Source: Apostichopus japonicus (lineage: Eukaryota > Echinodermata > Holothuroidea > Aspidochirotida > Stichopodidae). Taken from it: a DNA stretch of 64,000 nt. The stretch covers positions 9,475,803 through 9,539,802 of the forward strand of contig NC_092581.1 of assembly GCF_037975245.1 (NCBI RefSeq). Direction: 5' to 3'. Shown here piece after piece: positions 1 to 14,392 of the stretch (the stretch's first letter is position 1; every line of letters begins with the position of its first letter). The notes under the pieces were generated by a model. It was not told the origin of the DNA. It did not search any database and was given only the letters and a program-made list of their open reading frames with translations. The position numbers were made by a program, and so were the translations under genes.

Positions 1-131
1 ACCGAAAGTAACTATCATGCCATCAAAGTACTTATGATTATCGCAGTACTGTACAAACACAAAATCATCACATTATGATACCAATTTCGCAATTTGTAGG
101 AACAATTTTCATGCTCCCTGACTTTCCTTAC

Positions 132-2098
132 CGCAGCTGCAAATCCCACGTGAAGAGCACATAAGACTACACTCGTAATTATCGCAATCCAGGCAAGGAT
201 TCGGAAGCCTATAATCTGTAAGAAAGAAATAATGAAAACTCAAAACGTTGCAGTGCAAAGTTGACATAAAGTGTGCAATTTAAAGGGTAAATAAAGGCAA
301 AAAATGATATGATATGTTGTAGACGGTTAAAAACTACCATGTACAATGCTGTCAGCCCGGGTTGTATATCTATGCGATGTTAACTTTTGAGAAATGCCAC
401 TATAAAAGGATGTTCCGGTGAGGAGCACTATACCACTTTTAGTTGAAAACTCCATCACCGTCTTGTTCTGAACTCTTGATGGGTTTGCTGGAACTATAAC
501 TATTTAATTGGCTAAAACACTATTTACACTATTGTTGCACGCTGTCCGGTATAGACTAATGTCAAAAGGTTATACTATGAGGCGACGGGTCAGACGTAGT
601 CATGCACATCAAAGTATGGAGTATAGAGTAACATATAACTTACAGAGTGTCAGTTTCGCACTGGAGACCGGAGGATGCAACGACTGGTAAATATGTTTTA
701 TTTATTTGGGTGGAGATCATATGTATTTTGTAACTATGTAAGAATCTCGATTAGTAACAGATATAATTGCAGAGGGCAATATAGAGTAAATGTAAAGGCT
801 GCAATTGGTAGCTGCATTCGTATTTCTACAAACCGTATTCTTTGTATTGTTAACGCATTAGTGCAATCGTTTCACTGTTGTAGTATTGTATGAATATTTT
901 CTACATTCTATTTTGATAGCGTTTGATAGTTCATATTTGTATTTGTCTCACAGTGAACGAAAAATTAAAGTCAAAAGAGAAACGGACAATCAGTTCAAGT
1001 GTTGTCATTTTTCGTTATCAGAGCGAAATGAGCCTACAAGTATATTGTTTGTACTCATCAATGGAGAAGTGGTGTGGGGAAACTCCACCAGAAGAAGAAA
1101 TGACAAGTTAAGACTTCAAAAATGGCTCCACTAGGAGGCATGTTTGGATTAGCTCTACAGACAAGGAACTACTATAGTGCACACCAAGATGGGTGGTATC
1201 ATTCTTCCCGAATTAATGTAAAACTCGACCCCGCCACCCCACCCAACTAAACCATTTTCCTCAACCAACCAATGGCCAGCCCTCACCCCCTTTTCATACC
1301 CCACTGACAATAGGTTGAAATCCACGATGAAAGTACTTTTCTACGCGAGAACCTTATCTTAAGTGCGTTCTTTGTGGTATCTGACCCAACTCTGTTTATG
1401 CCCCAATCACACATTTATATCAGGAGACCATACGAGCTTACTGTGAAGACGAGTTGCATGATTCTCATATGAACTCATATTCAAACGTTTGATCTAAATG
1501 TCCCTTTCAAAGCGATCTCTCTTACCACATATTTGTTATTTGTCTTGCCGCTAAGAACGCCGACACTTCCAGCGACAATGGCAATCTATATGGTAGAGAA
1601 AAAGTTTAAAGAAAACAAATGTATTGTTTCTTGCATTTGCAACCCTGCTTGATAGTCAAACGTAGCAAGGGCTCTGTTAATGACAGTTTTTACCACCAAT
1701 ATCAACGTTACTCAGCTATATGATTTGCTTAATGGGTATAAGCGATCAATTGAGGACGATTTTACATATTTATATATATATATAAATATGTATATATATA
1801 TTTATTATATATATATTTATATAAACATTTATCCATTTATATGTACCATATTGCTATGAACAATACTTACTACAGCATTTACGATCCCCCAACATTCAAA
1901 GTTGTAAGCTTGACACGGGTCTGGTGTAGTAAGCGGATAGACTATTAGAATGATGCCACACAAAATGCTGACAATGCCCATGGCTGCCCGAGACAATTGT
2001 ATGCCATTGTTATCATCATTTTGGAGGATTTGCTGTTGTACATTGATGATAGGCTGCTGATTCCCAGGCGCAATTTGTTGATTAGCTGCTTGGGCCAT
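132..2098 (-). CDS. MS4A/CD20-like four-TM protein, copy 1 (partial, exons 1-3)
   Basis: Seen: exon 1 is 2098-1871 (76 codons from ATG), exon 2 is 1585-1526 (20 codons) and exon 3 is 215-132 (28 codons). All introns are phase 0 with GTAAG donors and pyrimidine-AG acceptors. Exons 4-5 lie left of the window. Exon 1 gives a Gln/Asn-rich cytosolic N-terminus, TM1 (around AAMGIVSILCGIILIV) and a loop with two cysteines (PDPC...FEC). TM2 spans the exon 1/2 join (CWGIVNAV then IAIVAGSVGVLSG). Exon 3 is TM3. Family knowledge: a four-TM layout with a Trp-Gly followed by a Ser-Gly-type TM2 resembles MS4A/CD20-like proteins of the plasma membrane. All visible exons are open. The family call is inference; another tetraspan family is possible. 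Confidence 0.72.
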
Positions 2099-2300
2099 TT
2101 CCCCTTATTCGTTGCAACCGCTTTTTTCTATAGAGAGTTTAGCAGTGTAAAAATGAAACGGCTCAGGTGTCGAGTCTGTCGAAGATAGCTTCGATTCGTG
2201 CTTGACGAATTACGAGTTTCAAAAATAGAAAATGACTGTTTTAAAGCTAAACGCAACACTACCAGAGACTTCAAAGTTGTGGCTATCGTTTCCACTTTTT

Positions 2301-3055
<755 letters not shown>

Positions 3056-4440
3056 CTAAGAATTCTTAAAGGAGAAATACACCGTTTTGAAGTGTCCTCA
3101 TAGTAGAGACTAAAATTCTTACACCCTCTGTGAAATAACTAGTCAAAACAACTTTCCCCCGAATTTCCAGGAATTTTCTAATTACACTTTCACACATACC
3201 GTCATGGCGGCCAATATGTAACGAGGACGCTTAGAAAATTACGTCTGCGAGCGACATCGTATAGTTAAACAATTCCCCTCTCTACATATGAATTGTACAC
3301 TTCTCGCGGAGATTGTTCGGAAGTTGGTACTAAATTCCGGAGTGCCAAGCATTTGGTTGTGCAAACAGGAGAGGGACGGACGGAGTAGGGAAGGGAAAAC
3401 GATATTATGTTGTACCTAACGGGAAAAGTTTTCCATAGACGATAGTATGTACAAAAGGTACAAAAGCACCAGGCTAGCCCCTCCGTCGTAGAACTGCTAC
3501 TAGCGTCTGCAGTATTAACGAGTAACTGCCAGTGTCTGTTTAGAAAGCTCTCATTTCCTGCACTGTGTTTTCAGGCTCAAATATCTAGCAGTCAGGTCCA
3601 AATACATTCATGTTCTCACTTTTCAAAACTACCCGAGTCCGGGAAGCATTTCAGAAGAAACATTTGACTAGATATTGCCTTAGTTACCGTGAACGGCGCG
3701 TAGGAATTGTTATGCTCAGGTTTCAATGTGTTGAAATGTGATATGTGGCTAAGAATTCTTAAATGAGAAATAAACCCTGTTGTTTTGAAGTGTCCTCATA
3801 GTAGAGACTTATATTCCGTCCCCCTCTGTGATATAACTAGTCAAAACTACCTTTCCCCGAATTTCCAGGAATTGTCTAATTATGTTTTCACGCATACCGT
3901 GTTGGCGGCCATTATGTAACGAGGACGCTAAAAAATTGACGCCAGCGAGCCACATCGTAAGTTATACAATTCCCCTCTCTGCGTATGAATTGTTCACTTG
4001 CTCTCAGTGATTGTTCGGAAGTTGGTACAAAATGCCGGTAAGCATTTGGTTGGGAAGGATGGCGCAAAGGTAAAACGATATTATGTTACTGTTGGGAATA
4101 GGTTTCCAGAAACATGATAACGTACAATAGGCAAAAAAGGACCAGACTTGCCCTTCCGTTGCAGAACTGTTACTAGTGTTTGCTGTACTAGCGAGTACAG
4201 AGTATGTTTAGAAGGCTCTAATCCCGTTGTCGCAGTTCGTGCACTTTGTATTCAGGCTCGAATTGCTAGCAGTCAAATCCAAATGCATCCATGTTCTCTT
4301 TTTTTCAAAAATTCTCGAGTCCGGAAAGCGTTTCAGAAGAAAAATTTGACTAGATATTGCCTTAGTTATCGTGAACGTCGGGCTGGTAGGAAATGTTATG
4401 CTCAGAAGGTTTCAATGTATTGAAATGCGATACGTGACTC
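3056..4440 (+). repeat. Two tandem copies of a ~693 bp non-coding repeat
   Basis: The block starting CTAAGAATTCTTAAA near 3056 restarts near 3749 with about 90% similarity by eye. Shared landmarks include TATAACTAGTCAAAAC, TTGACTAGATATTGCC and the start of a Leu-poor open frame without conservation. The same pair recurs in unit 2 (about 23622-25340) and partly in unit 3 (from about 43590), so the duplication predates the unit duplications. No protein-coding potential is recognised. Confidence 0.75.
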
Positions 4441-7400
4441 GCTCACGTCATGAAACAAGCGGAAACTGTAGGAATTGAAACAAAATGACCAATGCCATAT
4501 GGGTGACATTTCATTCGATTTTTAAGGTAGTTGAAAATGTTTTCAAGCATTCGTGTTGCTTCTGTCGACAAGAGTGTACTGCAAAACGGAATTTTCTGCT
4601 CAGAAAATGTCAGGTTAATATCTCTTTAAAAACTTGGTTATTAGCTATTTAAATGTAAATATATATGAATATCAGTAAGCTTATGATAAACCGACGTGGT
4701 TAACGCATTCATATCCAACTTAACCAGTACATCCAAAAACGATATTTGGTGTTTAGAAACTAAATCTTACACATTAATGTGTCCCATGTAATATGAAAGA
4801 TATATAATAAATTATGTAGATCTACACATCAAAAAGTTCCACATTGCCTCATCAGGCAAAGGTATGAATCAAACCGGGGTCACAGACCTTAGTCAGAACT
4901 ACTCAGCCATGCACAGTGATTCTACTGGTGGGAATGCATATAACTGGCTCTGTATTACTATCACTTAAGAGCATATTACGTACTCGATACGATTGTACAC
5001 AGTGCAATACTGTTGCTTTGAAATTACACAAATGTACCACTTTTAGAAGCAGGCCAAGTCGTATCTAAGAAATAATTGTATTGAATATGGTATGGCAGAT
5101 ATGTAATACATTTCAAAAGGTTTACATTAAATAACACTATATAGGCAGGTGCAGTTGAGTAACCTAAGACCAGTGATCTTCTGCACACATGTCAATTTGT
5201 AAAGCTCGGGAATTCGCATTCATTGTCAGCGGTATGTGGTTTCGTTAAGATTGTGAGTTTTGTAACAGTTTAAACTGCTGTTGCATTTCTAAGTTCACAG
5301 TATGACGTGGTGAGTTACCCCCGGCGTTGGCCTTGACTATATCATTTTGTATTTCATGATGTTTGTCTATCTGTATATATTTGGATTTCTGAGTGTGAAA
5401 ATACTTTTCGAAGTGAACAATATTTAATATTTTGTTTCCTTTTCCTTTTCATTAAATTAAATGAACAACATATAATTTACGCTTAAAACACTACGTACCA
5501 CAACTGTCCGCAGGATATCGGCTTCCCATACGACTAGTGGCAATTGCATCAGCGTCCAATGAGTTTGACCTTAAATGCATGATATAACGTAACCCAGGCA
5601 ATAACTGCTATAATCCGTTTGAAGTTTCAAACAGTGAATAAAAGAAGTGAATAAACCCGTCTAAATATAACCTATATGAAAGATCGCGTAAGAAAGAATA
5701 ATTTGGTTGGCTGCTTCCAATGAAAGAGGCTGTAGCCTTCTACCAGACTATACATACACGACCGTACGATAAAGTAGGCATAACCTTCAATGCACATTGG
5801 ATTATGTTCGTGTTAAATTACTGGGTATCATACATATGTCTATATAGATACAGACCTATGCCAGGCAAGCATTCCTTCAAACCTGAGCGTATAGACTGCG
5901 GTTTTTCATAGACTACTCAATTGGCATAAATATTGTAGGGAGGTCATTTCATAAAACTCACTTTTATTTCGGTGGATAAGTATTGTCCATTGAAGTCAAT
6001 GGTGTAACTCCACCTCATATGACTGTTAAGCCTTTGATTAAGAAGAGTAGACCGCAGGGGCGCACATTAACAAATTTAACAAGCCTGGGTGTAGCGCTAT
6101 TTCGACTGAACAATGTTTGGGAAAGTTAATCATCAAATAGGGCAATTTGATTTATAATTAGAACATCCAGTTAACTGTTATTGGCTGTGAGTAGGCAAAG
6201 TCTCCGGTAGCTGGCCATTTTGAAGGAGCAACGTAAACAAAAAGTCAGAAAGGGAAGTTGCATGTAATTCAAAACCCTGGCGGAGTCGAAATGTTAAAAA
6301 TGGCGTAATGTTAATGTAAAAATAACATAAACGCTGCAAAGGCTCTCTAATTTAGCGTCTACTGGAGAAATTTGCTTTGATTGACAATATTTCTGAGCAG
6401 CTTATCCATTTGCTTGTGCGTAGAATACAAGACATAATCGGGATAACGGTGTCATTTCCTTTCCGCCAATCTCCTTTTCGCTTGCCTTACCATCCTTCTT
6501 AGCAGACATAGTTTGTCACAATGTTAGCAAGTTGTAAACATTTTTACTCGTGACTCCCTACAAACTCAATCATATAGACACCCCTTGGTAAATGCTTTGT
6601 CTTCATCACAACATGAGTATAGTCACAATCTTCCCTTGTCGCCAACGAAACCTAAAATGCTTTAAATCATCCCAAGTCCTTCGTTTCTTACAGTATTTAC
6701 GGTATCAACAGTGTATATTTATATCATACCTGAAGTTCGTCGATATTCAAGGGTTACAAATAATGATGATTTCTTTCAATATTTATGCTTTTGTATCGAT
6801 GTACATTGCTGAGCAGGAGTTTCATTGTAACGGCGGAACACCAGTGTAGTGAACATCTGGCCGATATGGACGTTGGTTTACTACTCTGTGTAATTTTTTT
6901 AAGAACAACCTTTTCGCATGCAACTATTATTTGTAGAAGCGAACGAACGTGGGATTACGTGAGAGAGGAGGCGGGTTAAGAATGGTTGAATTGTGGATGT
7001 CTTTTTATTATATATATCTGGAAAATATGGCGCCCTATGCAACTGCGGTGGAAACAACAGAAGTTTGAATAAAGGTGACGGCGTGTGATGGATGTGTTCT
7101 TCTGCTGCTAAGCGACATAAGCAGTTTCGCTACATGTAAAAGCTGTTTCTCTTTCCAGTAACATTACTGCACCAACTTATAGCTCATTTGGAGGGGCAGT
7201 TTTCTGAATAGTAGATTAAAATACCACAAATTATGGAAACTACAGAATTAAAGTAGAGACTTGCGTTAGGTATGTGTTAATACACACTGACCGTTGAATT
7301 AGTCACGCCAATGACGTCATATTTGTAATTTGCTTTGGCGAACAAATGTTTGGGGTCATGTCCTTGGTTGACTTTGGATTTTTAAATTTGGTAAAGATTC

Positions 7401-8288
7401 CTCTCCAAAATAATAAAAATGTCTATTAATTAAATTGTCGAATGACTGTATTATGTGCCTTAGAAAGGCGTATGGAATACTTTAGCATATTATAATTAAA
7501 TTGCGCATCATAAAACTCTCCAACTAGAAGATGAACAAGTTTGTCATGATGGTACACATGAGACTTGTATAACTGCTTATCATTTAGTGATAACGCTATT
7601 TACCAACGAATTTCTACTTAACCTATAATTTTCACCTCCAGTCCTCCAGGAAAAGCAATTGAAAAAATTGAAAACTTTTTTTAATCATATTTGGAAATTA
7701 TACGTAATTATAGTTTGTTTCTGCTGGCACTCAAATAATTGATTCTGGAAATAACTGAATATAATAGGAAATTGTTCCCCGAATAGGTAAGTGAAAATTT
7801 GTTGATTGAATAGCCATCTTGTGAAAACACGAAATAACTATTACTTCCATGAGATGCTGGCATATTTTAGTGATATTTTTGACACCACAAACATTTAAAA
7901 TCTTGAAACTCTTTACATGATCTGTACTGAAAAATGGAGCACTGGAGCATCATTTAACCATAGACTCTTTCTTATACGCAGGAGGTAGGCGGGAGTTTAG
8001 GGTTTGATGAATCTTTGTTTACAAATGTGTGTCGTAAGTATACTTACAATCCTCAACTGGAAAATGTAAAAACGAGTGCATGTGCATTTTCTTGTATTGA
8101 TTTAGGTAAATCATTGTGGAGCAATTTTAGAATAGCCTTTTCCGTAGAGGTGGAAATAATCCTCCTTCTACCAGCACTGGATTTCTTTTCAAACAGCATT
8201 CGAGAGAGAGAATAGCTTAACATTACCTCATGGTACTTCGGGCGCTGGTGCGAAGAGGGTGACGACAGTAGCAAGTGACTGACAATGC
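4441..8288. other. Duplicated intergenic DNA, no gene recognised
   Basis: AT-rich sequence shared with unit 2 (about 27063-31090) and unit 3 (about 44820-49715). It contains empty sites. At about 5411 the sequence CGAAGTGAACAATATT runs through the point where units 2 and 3 carry the hAT-like MITE. Near 7598 it is uninterrupted where unit 3 carries LINE C. Short open frames (for example 5720-5911 and 8015-8215) are not conserved as proteins between units. Confidence 0.55.
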
Positions 8289-8333
8289 AGGAATATTTTA
8301 TTTGTTTGCCACAAAAGTACAAAGTGGAGGGAA

Positions 8334-8372
8334 GTCTTCCATAAAGCTTAAAAGCTTAACAATGTGGAAGAC
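8334..8372 (-). other. LINE A 3'-UTR hairpin
   Basis: Inverted repeat GTCTTCCA ... TGGAAGAC enclosing AAGCTTAAAAGCTT, close to the LINE 3' end. The same hairpin is in LINE C at 53685-53723. Inference: a 3' structure recognised by the element's reverse transcriptase, as known for several LINE clades. Confidence 0.6.
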
Positions 8373-8503
8373 TCCCTGAAGAAAGAAAAGAAAAGAAAAA
8401 ACAAAATATATATATGTGTAAGAATACATACATAGATATAAGTACAAATTAAATATTCAATATATATATATAGTAATTACATACAGGTATAATTTAGTTT
8501 TAG

Positions 8504-10379
8504 TCAGTAACTAGCTATTATTTCCTTACAAAACCATTTCTTAAAGGATGTGACTGACTTTTTACTCTTTAAATCGTTCATTAGAAGATTCCATGTTTTT
8601 GTTGCACGGTTTTGTAGGCTTAAAGTTCCAGTGGTGGTATTGTAGAGATTATAGTGGGCATGATTAGCATGCCTCGTGTTATGATTATGTACATCTCTGT
8701 TACTGGTTAAAAAAATTGTCAAAGGCACCTGGTAGTAATCCATTCCAGGTCTTGTAGGCAAATAATGCAAGCTTAACTTTAATGAGATCGTGCAATTTTA
8801 GTAAGTTGAGTTTCTTAAATAGGGGACTGGTGTGCTCACGTGGGGCTGAGTGTGTTATGTGGCGAATGGCTGCCTTTTGGAGTATTATAAGATTGTTAAG
8901 GTTGGTGTTGTATGTACCAGACCAAATAATGGAACAATAAGTGAGATGCGGGACAACCAGGGTCTGGTATAGTGTTCTGAGTATGTTTTCCGATAGATAA
9001 TATTTCAATTTAGATAATATGCCAACATTCCGTGCAATTATACTGCAAATAGTTGAAATATGGTTGCGCCAGCTAAGTTTACAATCAATATTTACACCTA
9101 AAAACTTAGTAGTATAAACTTGCTTAATTATTTTCCCATCCATACATATATCTTTATTCCAAATAAGTGTATTACGAGTATTAAAGACAATGTAATTACT
9201 TTTTTGTACATTTAGTGATAATTTGTTGGCTGAAAACCAATTACAGAATTTATTTAATTCATTTGACACGTTGGAAGATAATGTGATTATGTCGTCGCTC
9301 TCGAAGAAAATACTGGTGTCATCAGCAAAGAGAATGATTTTGGCTAGTTTGGAGACATGACAAATATCGTTAATATATAGAATAAATAACAAAGGACCTA
9401 AGACTGAACCCTGTGGAACGCCGCAACGAATTTTAGCAAGATCGGATCTAGAGTTTTTATACAAGGTATACTGATATCTGTTCGAAATATAGCTTTCAAG
9501 CCAGTTGGGAGTAGTTCCTCTAATGCCGTATGAAAATAATTTATTGATAAAGATGGTATGATCGATCGTGTCAAACGCCTTCGAAAGGTCGAGGAATACA
9601 CCAATGCAATTTTTGCCATTATTAAGACTACTTTGTAAACTGTTAAGTGCATCTGCCAAAGCTAGTTCAGTAGAATGTTCGGGTCGAAAGCCGTACTGTT
9701 CTTTACAGAGAATATTATATTGGTTAAGAAAATTATATATGCGATTGAACATAAGTCGTTCTATGATTTTAGAAAAACAGGAAAGCAATGAAATCGGTCG
9801 ATAATTCTCATATACATTTATACTTTTTATAGATTGGTATAACCTTTGCCGTTTTAAGTTTATCTGGGAATACGCCAGTGTTAAATGATAAATTACATAT
9901 ATGGGTCAAAGGCTTAGCAATAAAAGGAATAACACTTTTTATAATACCAGGTTTGAAATCATCATATCCTGCTGCTTTCTTGGGTTTCAAGTTGGAAGTT
10001 GCAATTTTAATTAGTTCTTCTTCAGTGACTGGGAATGTGAATATTGAATGACTATTGTTATCATAGATGGTTTTATGTGATTTACCTTTGTTATTTATTT
10101 TATTAGCAAGCGATGGTCCAAGATTTACATAGAAATTGTTGAAGTTATTCGCAATGATATTTTCATCACTGGTTTCTTGGTCACCATCTTTGAAAACAGC
10201 TGGATATGATGATTCTTTACGGTTATTGTGCAACATTTCATTAATAGTACGCCATGTATGGTTTGTGTTATTTCTGCTCTCATTAAATTTATTGTCAAAA
10301 TAGAGCTTTTTCGAAAGTCTGATTACTTGATTAAGCTTATTACGATACGTTGTATACATAGACTTGTGCATAACTGTAG
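8504..10379 (-). pseudogene. LINE A ORF2, reverse transcriptase half (frameshifted)
   Basis: Reverse transcriptase for target-primed transposition. The segment 10379-9808 encodes the pre-RT linker. A roughly 4-nt deletion near 9820 (relative to LINE C) shifts the frame. The 9788-8700 frame then carries the RT core: GFRPEHST, FLDLSKAFDTIDH, GVPQGSVLGPLLF and the catalytic FADD motif (residues 154-157 of that frame). The last ~75 residues, ending in a conserved FKKWF tail, lie in another frame (to 8504) after a T7 run near 8710. The 5' half (endonuclease) lies beyond the LINE B insertion. Confidence 0.9.
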
Positions 10380-13110
10380 TGCTGAGGTTTCTCACCCGGG
10401 GTTTGTTGTGTATCGTCAGGACAGAAGGGATACTCATAATGGGGTTGGTGGGGGAGTTTTACTGTATGTTAGGGATGACATTGTAAGTGTTGAAAAATCT
10501 CAGTTGCAAGGGGCTTTTGTTAATTCTGTCTGGTGCGAGTTGTCCACAAACAACTCCAAGAGGTCCAGGGACGTTATCACTGTGGGTGTTGTTTACCGCT
10601 CTCCCAACAGCAGCGATGATAATGATGCCGTGCTGTTTGATTCAATTAGAAAGGCTGCTAAAGGTGATGATGTTATAATGGGCGACTTTAATTTCCTGAA
10701 ATTAATTGGATAGATGGTTCTAGTAGTAGGAAGGGTAGTAATTTTGTAGATGTTGTGCAAGATTGCTTTTTACATCAACATGTTACTTTCCCTACTAGGG
10801 GGGATAACAACCTGGATCTTTTTTTGAGTTCTAATCCAAGCAATATTGTTGATTTGACGGGTCTAGGAAAACTAGGAACTAGTGATCATGATATACTAGC
10901 TTTTGATGATGTTTGCAAAGTCGTAAATTCTGTTAGCAATGAAAAAGTCCCTGATTTTTCGAGATCAGATACAGAGGCAAGTGAAACTTTACTAAAGGGT
11001 ACAGATTGGATTAATTTGTTTACAGATATGAGTGCTTCTCGGTCTTGGATTTGTTTTGCTGATAAATTAAAGGTTATTATGGAAAAGCATGTTCCGTGGA
11101 AGAATCGTCGTCGTAAAAGCAGTATGCCTCACTGGATGAATAAGAAAGTTAGATGTGCAATTAGGCAAAAACGTAGAATGTGGAAGTTGTTTAGGAGGAC
11201 TAAATCTGAATTTCTTTTGGCCAAGTTTAAAATTCATCAGCTGAAGGTAGAATGCTTAGTCTCTGATGCAAAATTGAATTTCGAAAAAAGCATTGCCCTA
11301 AAAATTAAGGATAACCCAAAGGCCTTCTTTTCTTATGTCAGGTCAAAGCAGAAAGTTAAAGATGCAATTGTTTCTCTTAGGGCACCACAGGCTGATAATA
11401 TAGTAACTGATAGTCAGGAACTTGCAGATCTTTTGAACAACTATTTTGTGTCGGTTTTCACAAGGGAAGATACAAGTAGTATTCCAGATTTTCAGGGGGG
11501 CAGTGATAGGCCTAAACTGGATACGGTCTTATTTTCGGATGAGGTTGTCTTAAAGGAGCTGCTTCGTCTAAATGTCTCTAAAGCTTCTGGACCGGATGCA
11601 ATCCATCCGTATTTGTTGAAGACTTTTGCACACCATTTCTGCGTTCCACTCTCGTTGGGTTTTAGTAAATTTATGGATGAAGGTTATGTTCCTAGGGACT
11701 GGAGATGTGCTAATATTACCCCAATTTTCAAGAAGGGTGATAAGTCTAAGCCCTGTAATTATAGGCCCGCTAGTCTCGCTAGTGTAGTTTGTAAGGTCAT
11801 GGAGTCTATTGTTAAAAGGTCTATGGTCTGTCACTTCAACAGTCAGTCTTTGATCAGAGAGTCTCAGCATGGCTTTTGTCAAAAAAGGTCTTGTCTCACT
11901 AATATCCTTGACTTTATGGAAGATGTAACAAGTTCACTAAATAGGCAGAGGTCTGTAGATGTTGTGTTCCTGGATTTCCAGAAGGCCTTTGATAAAGTTC
12001 CCCACCAGCGTCTTTTACTTAGGCTGAAGAGCATGGGTGTCATAGGGAATTGACTGTCTTGGATCGGGAATTGGCTTGGTAATAGGGAACAGAGGGTGGT
12101 AATTAAAGGCTGTGCTTTTTCTTGGCAGAATGTTACTAGTGGGGTTCCACAAGGGTCTGTATTAGGTCCCTTGTTGTTTGTTGCCTATATAAATGACAGA
12201 TGCTAAGAAGTTTGCTGATGACACCAAATTGTATTCTGAGGTCTCTTCCAAAAGCGATTCTGAGAAATTTCAAGCGGATTTGGATAAGATTTTTTCCTGG
12301 TCTCAGGGGTGGCAAATGCTTTTTAATATTGTTAAATGCACATTGGTAGTAGTGACCAAAAGTTTACATACAATCTTAATGGTGTGGAGTTACAGGCAGT
12401 CTCTGTTGAAAGAGACCTAGGTATCTACATTGACTCATCTCTGCAACCTTCTAAACATTGTCTTGAAGCTGCTAAAAGAGGTAATAGGGTTTTAGGTATG
12501 ATCAAGAGGAACTTCAGTTGTCTGAAAGAGGACATCGTAGTTAGGCTTTATACGCAGTTGGTTAGGCCTCATCTGGAGTATGCTGTGCAGGCTTGGAACC
12601 CTTACTTTGCTAAGGATAAGAAAGTACTTGGAAAGGTCTAGAGGAGGGCTTCTATGATGATTAGTTCCTTAAAGAGGGTTCCTTATTATAGGCGGTTACA
12701 ACTGTTAAATCTCACCACACTGGAGCTTAGGAGGTTACGTGGGGACTTGATCCAGGTTTTCAAGATTGTGTATGGTTTTGACAATTTATCCTTTACCGAC
12801 TTTTTCTTGTTTGCTAACGGTGGTCGTACTAGAGGTCATTGTCTTAAACTCCAAAAGTCGCATAGTAGGATTAATATTCGGCATAACTTTTTTCTAATAG
12901 GGTTGTGAATGAGTGGAATGGTTTGCCTGAGAAAGTTGTACTTGCAAGTAGTGTCAATGGGTTAAAGAATGCTTTGGACAAGCACTTTAAGCATTGTAAT
13001 CGGGTCTGAGTGTTTGTGTCTTCAGTTTTCTTTTCCTCTCTCTATAGGGTCCTTGATGGGGACTTAAGTGTCCCTCCTGATCCTTTTTTCTACTAAACTA
13101 AACTAAACTA
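10380..13110 (+). mobile_element. LINE B: CR1-like non-LTR retrotransposon nested in LINE A
   Basis: Plus-strand element inserted into LINE A ORF2. The octamer AACTGTAG occurs at 10372-10379 and 13111-13118 on either side, a target-site duplication. The 3' end is a short (CTAAA)n tail (13092-13110). The element is 5'-truncated and begins inside the endonuclease. It does not resemble LINE A in sequence. Confidence 0.9.
10390..13008 (+). pseudogene. LINE B ORF2 (endonuclease-RT), decayed
   Basis: Remnant of an AP-type endonuclease plus reverse transcriptase. Endonuclease motifs GGGVLLYVRDD, VVYRSP and GDFNF are read to about 10694, where one T is missing; the frame resumes at 10755-12053. RT motifs are NYRP (YRPASLASVVCKVME), FLDFQKAFDKVPH, GVPQGSVLGPLL (about 12140) and FADDTKLY (about 12208). 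A TGA at about 12051 and further shifts near 12190, 12350 and 12640 break it. The C-terminal region (LYTQLVRPHLEYAVQAWNP, then a VNEWNGLP-type motif) is typical of CR1-group LINEs. Non-functional. Confidence 0.9.
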
Positions 13111-13118
13111 AACTGTAG

Positions 13119-14088
13119 GAGACTTTAACTGACGTCTGTAAAGTTTGTGCTTCCTTTTAATGGAAGTCAAAATACCATTCGTAATCCATGGGTGTTTCTT
13201 TCTACGACGCTGTTTATGATTGATTTGGCGAATAGGAAAACAATTATTATAAGTTGAACTGAGATAATTAAAAAAGGTATTATAAGCAGAATTGACATCA
13301 TTTTCGTTTAAAACATTATCCCAATATGTGTCCCTTATTTCAGAAGTAAACCGCTTTATGTTGTTAGTATTGTAATAACGTCTATAGATGGTGTTGTTAG
13401 ATCTGATTTTTTTCTTCCCTACCACTTTTAGAAATATCGGAAAATGGTCACTTATATCAGTGATGAGAACCCCTGAAGTAATCGTAGAGTCATCATTTGT
13501 AATGATGTTATCTATCAGGCTTGTAGTAATGCTACTAATACGAGTTGGGACAGTTATTGTAGGGATGAATCCGTTCGAATAGAGAATATTTAAAAACGTA
13601 GTTAATTCGATTGCATTCGTTAAATCAATATTATAATCTCCCATTATGTAGGTTTTACAGTTTTTATTCGAAATGATATTGAAAATATTTTCCAGATTAA
13701 CATTAAACTCATCTAAAGAACCATTAGGTGGTCTGTAGACTATGCCGATAAGAAATTTATCTTCTGAATTTATGTTAGTAGCCTCTATAAAGAGAGATTC
13801 TATAGAATTATTAAAAATTGATAGGTCGCGTCTACAAATAAAACTTATATCTTTATGTACAAATAGACAGACTCCACCGCCCCGTTTATTGTTACGATGT
13901 TTTTCAACAAGATTGTAATTATCCAATTTTATGAGGGGAGAAAAATTATCATTGAACCAGGTTTCTGTGAATCCAATTACCGTAAAGTCATTATTTAATA
14001 CAGAAATGAAAGTGTTGATATCGTTAAACTTATTTTCCCTGAGGCCGTTAATATCGTGGAGTATACGTGACGCCATTAGTGATAACAT
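13119..14088 (-). pseudogene. LINE A ORF2, endonuclease half
   Basis: Apurinic-type endonuclease that nicks target DNA for LINE insertion. An open frame of about 323 residues from ATG at 14088 runs until LINE B interrupts it. Motifs are TETWFND (catalytic Glu), GGGVCLFV, IGIVYRPPNG, MGDYNID and the terminal SDHFPIF (catalytic Asp-His). The equivalent region of LINE C lacks the first third, so this is the better endonuclease copy. Family knowledge: EN followed by RT defines the Jockey/CR1-type ORF2. Confidence 0.9.
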
Positions 14089-14392
14089 TAAAATAGGTAA
14101 GTAAGAGAATATAAATCTTATTTTGGTTCTGTTCGTTCCCTCTCCCTTGTGTGATATCGCCTGGTGGTTGTGACGTTGGGCCTGGGGATGTTCTTCCTCT
14201 GTTGCTGGTTTGTGCTATTCTTTTTTACGACTATCCAGTCTGCTCCGTCATTCGATGATAGGGTTCGCTTTATCTTTGCGACGACTTGTTGATTTAATTC
14301 GCTCTCCGTTATCGGCTGAACTTTAGTCAGGTTAGAAGACTGCCGACTTCTCTCTTTCAGGTCACTAATACATTCCTCATCTTTATCTTTTG

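Noticed and set aside
8504-8770. Independent small gene
   Set aside because: It is the out-of-frame C-terminal tail of LINE A ORF2.
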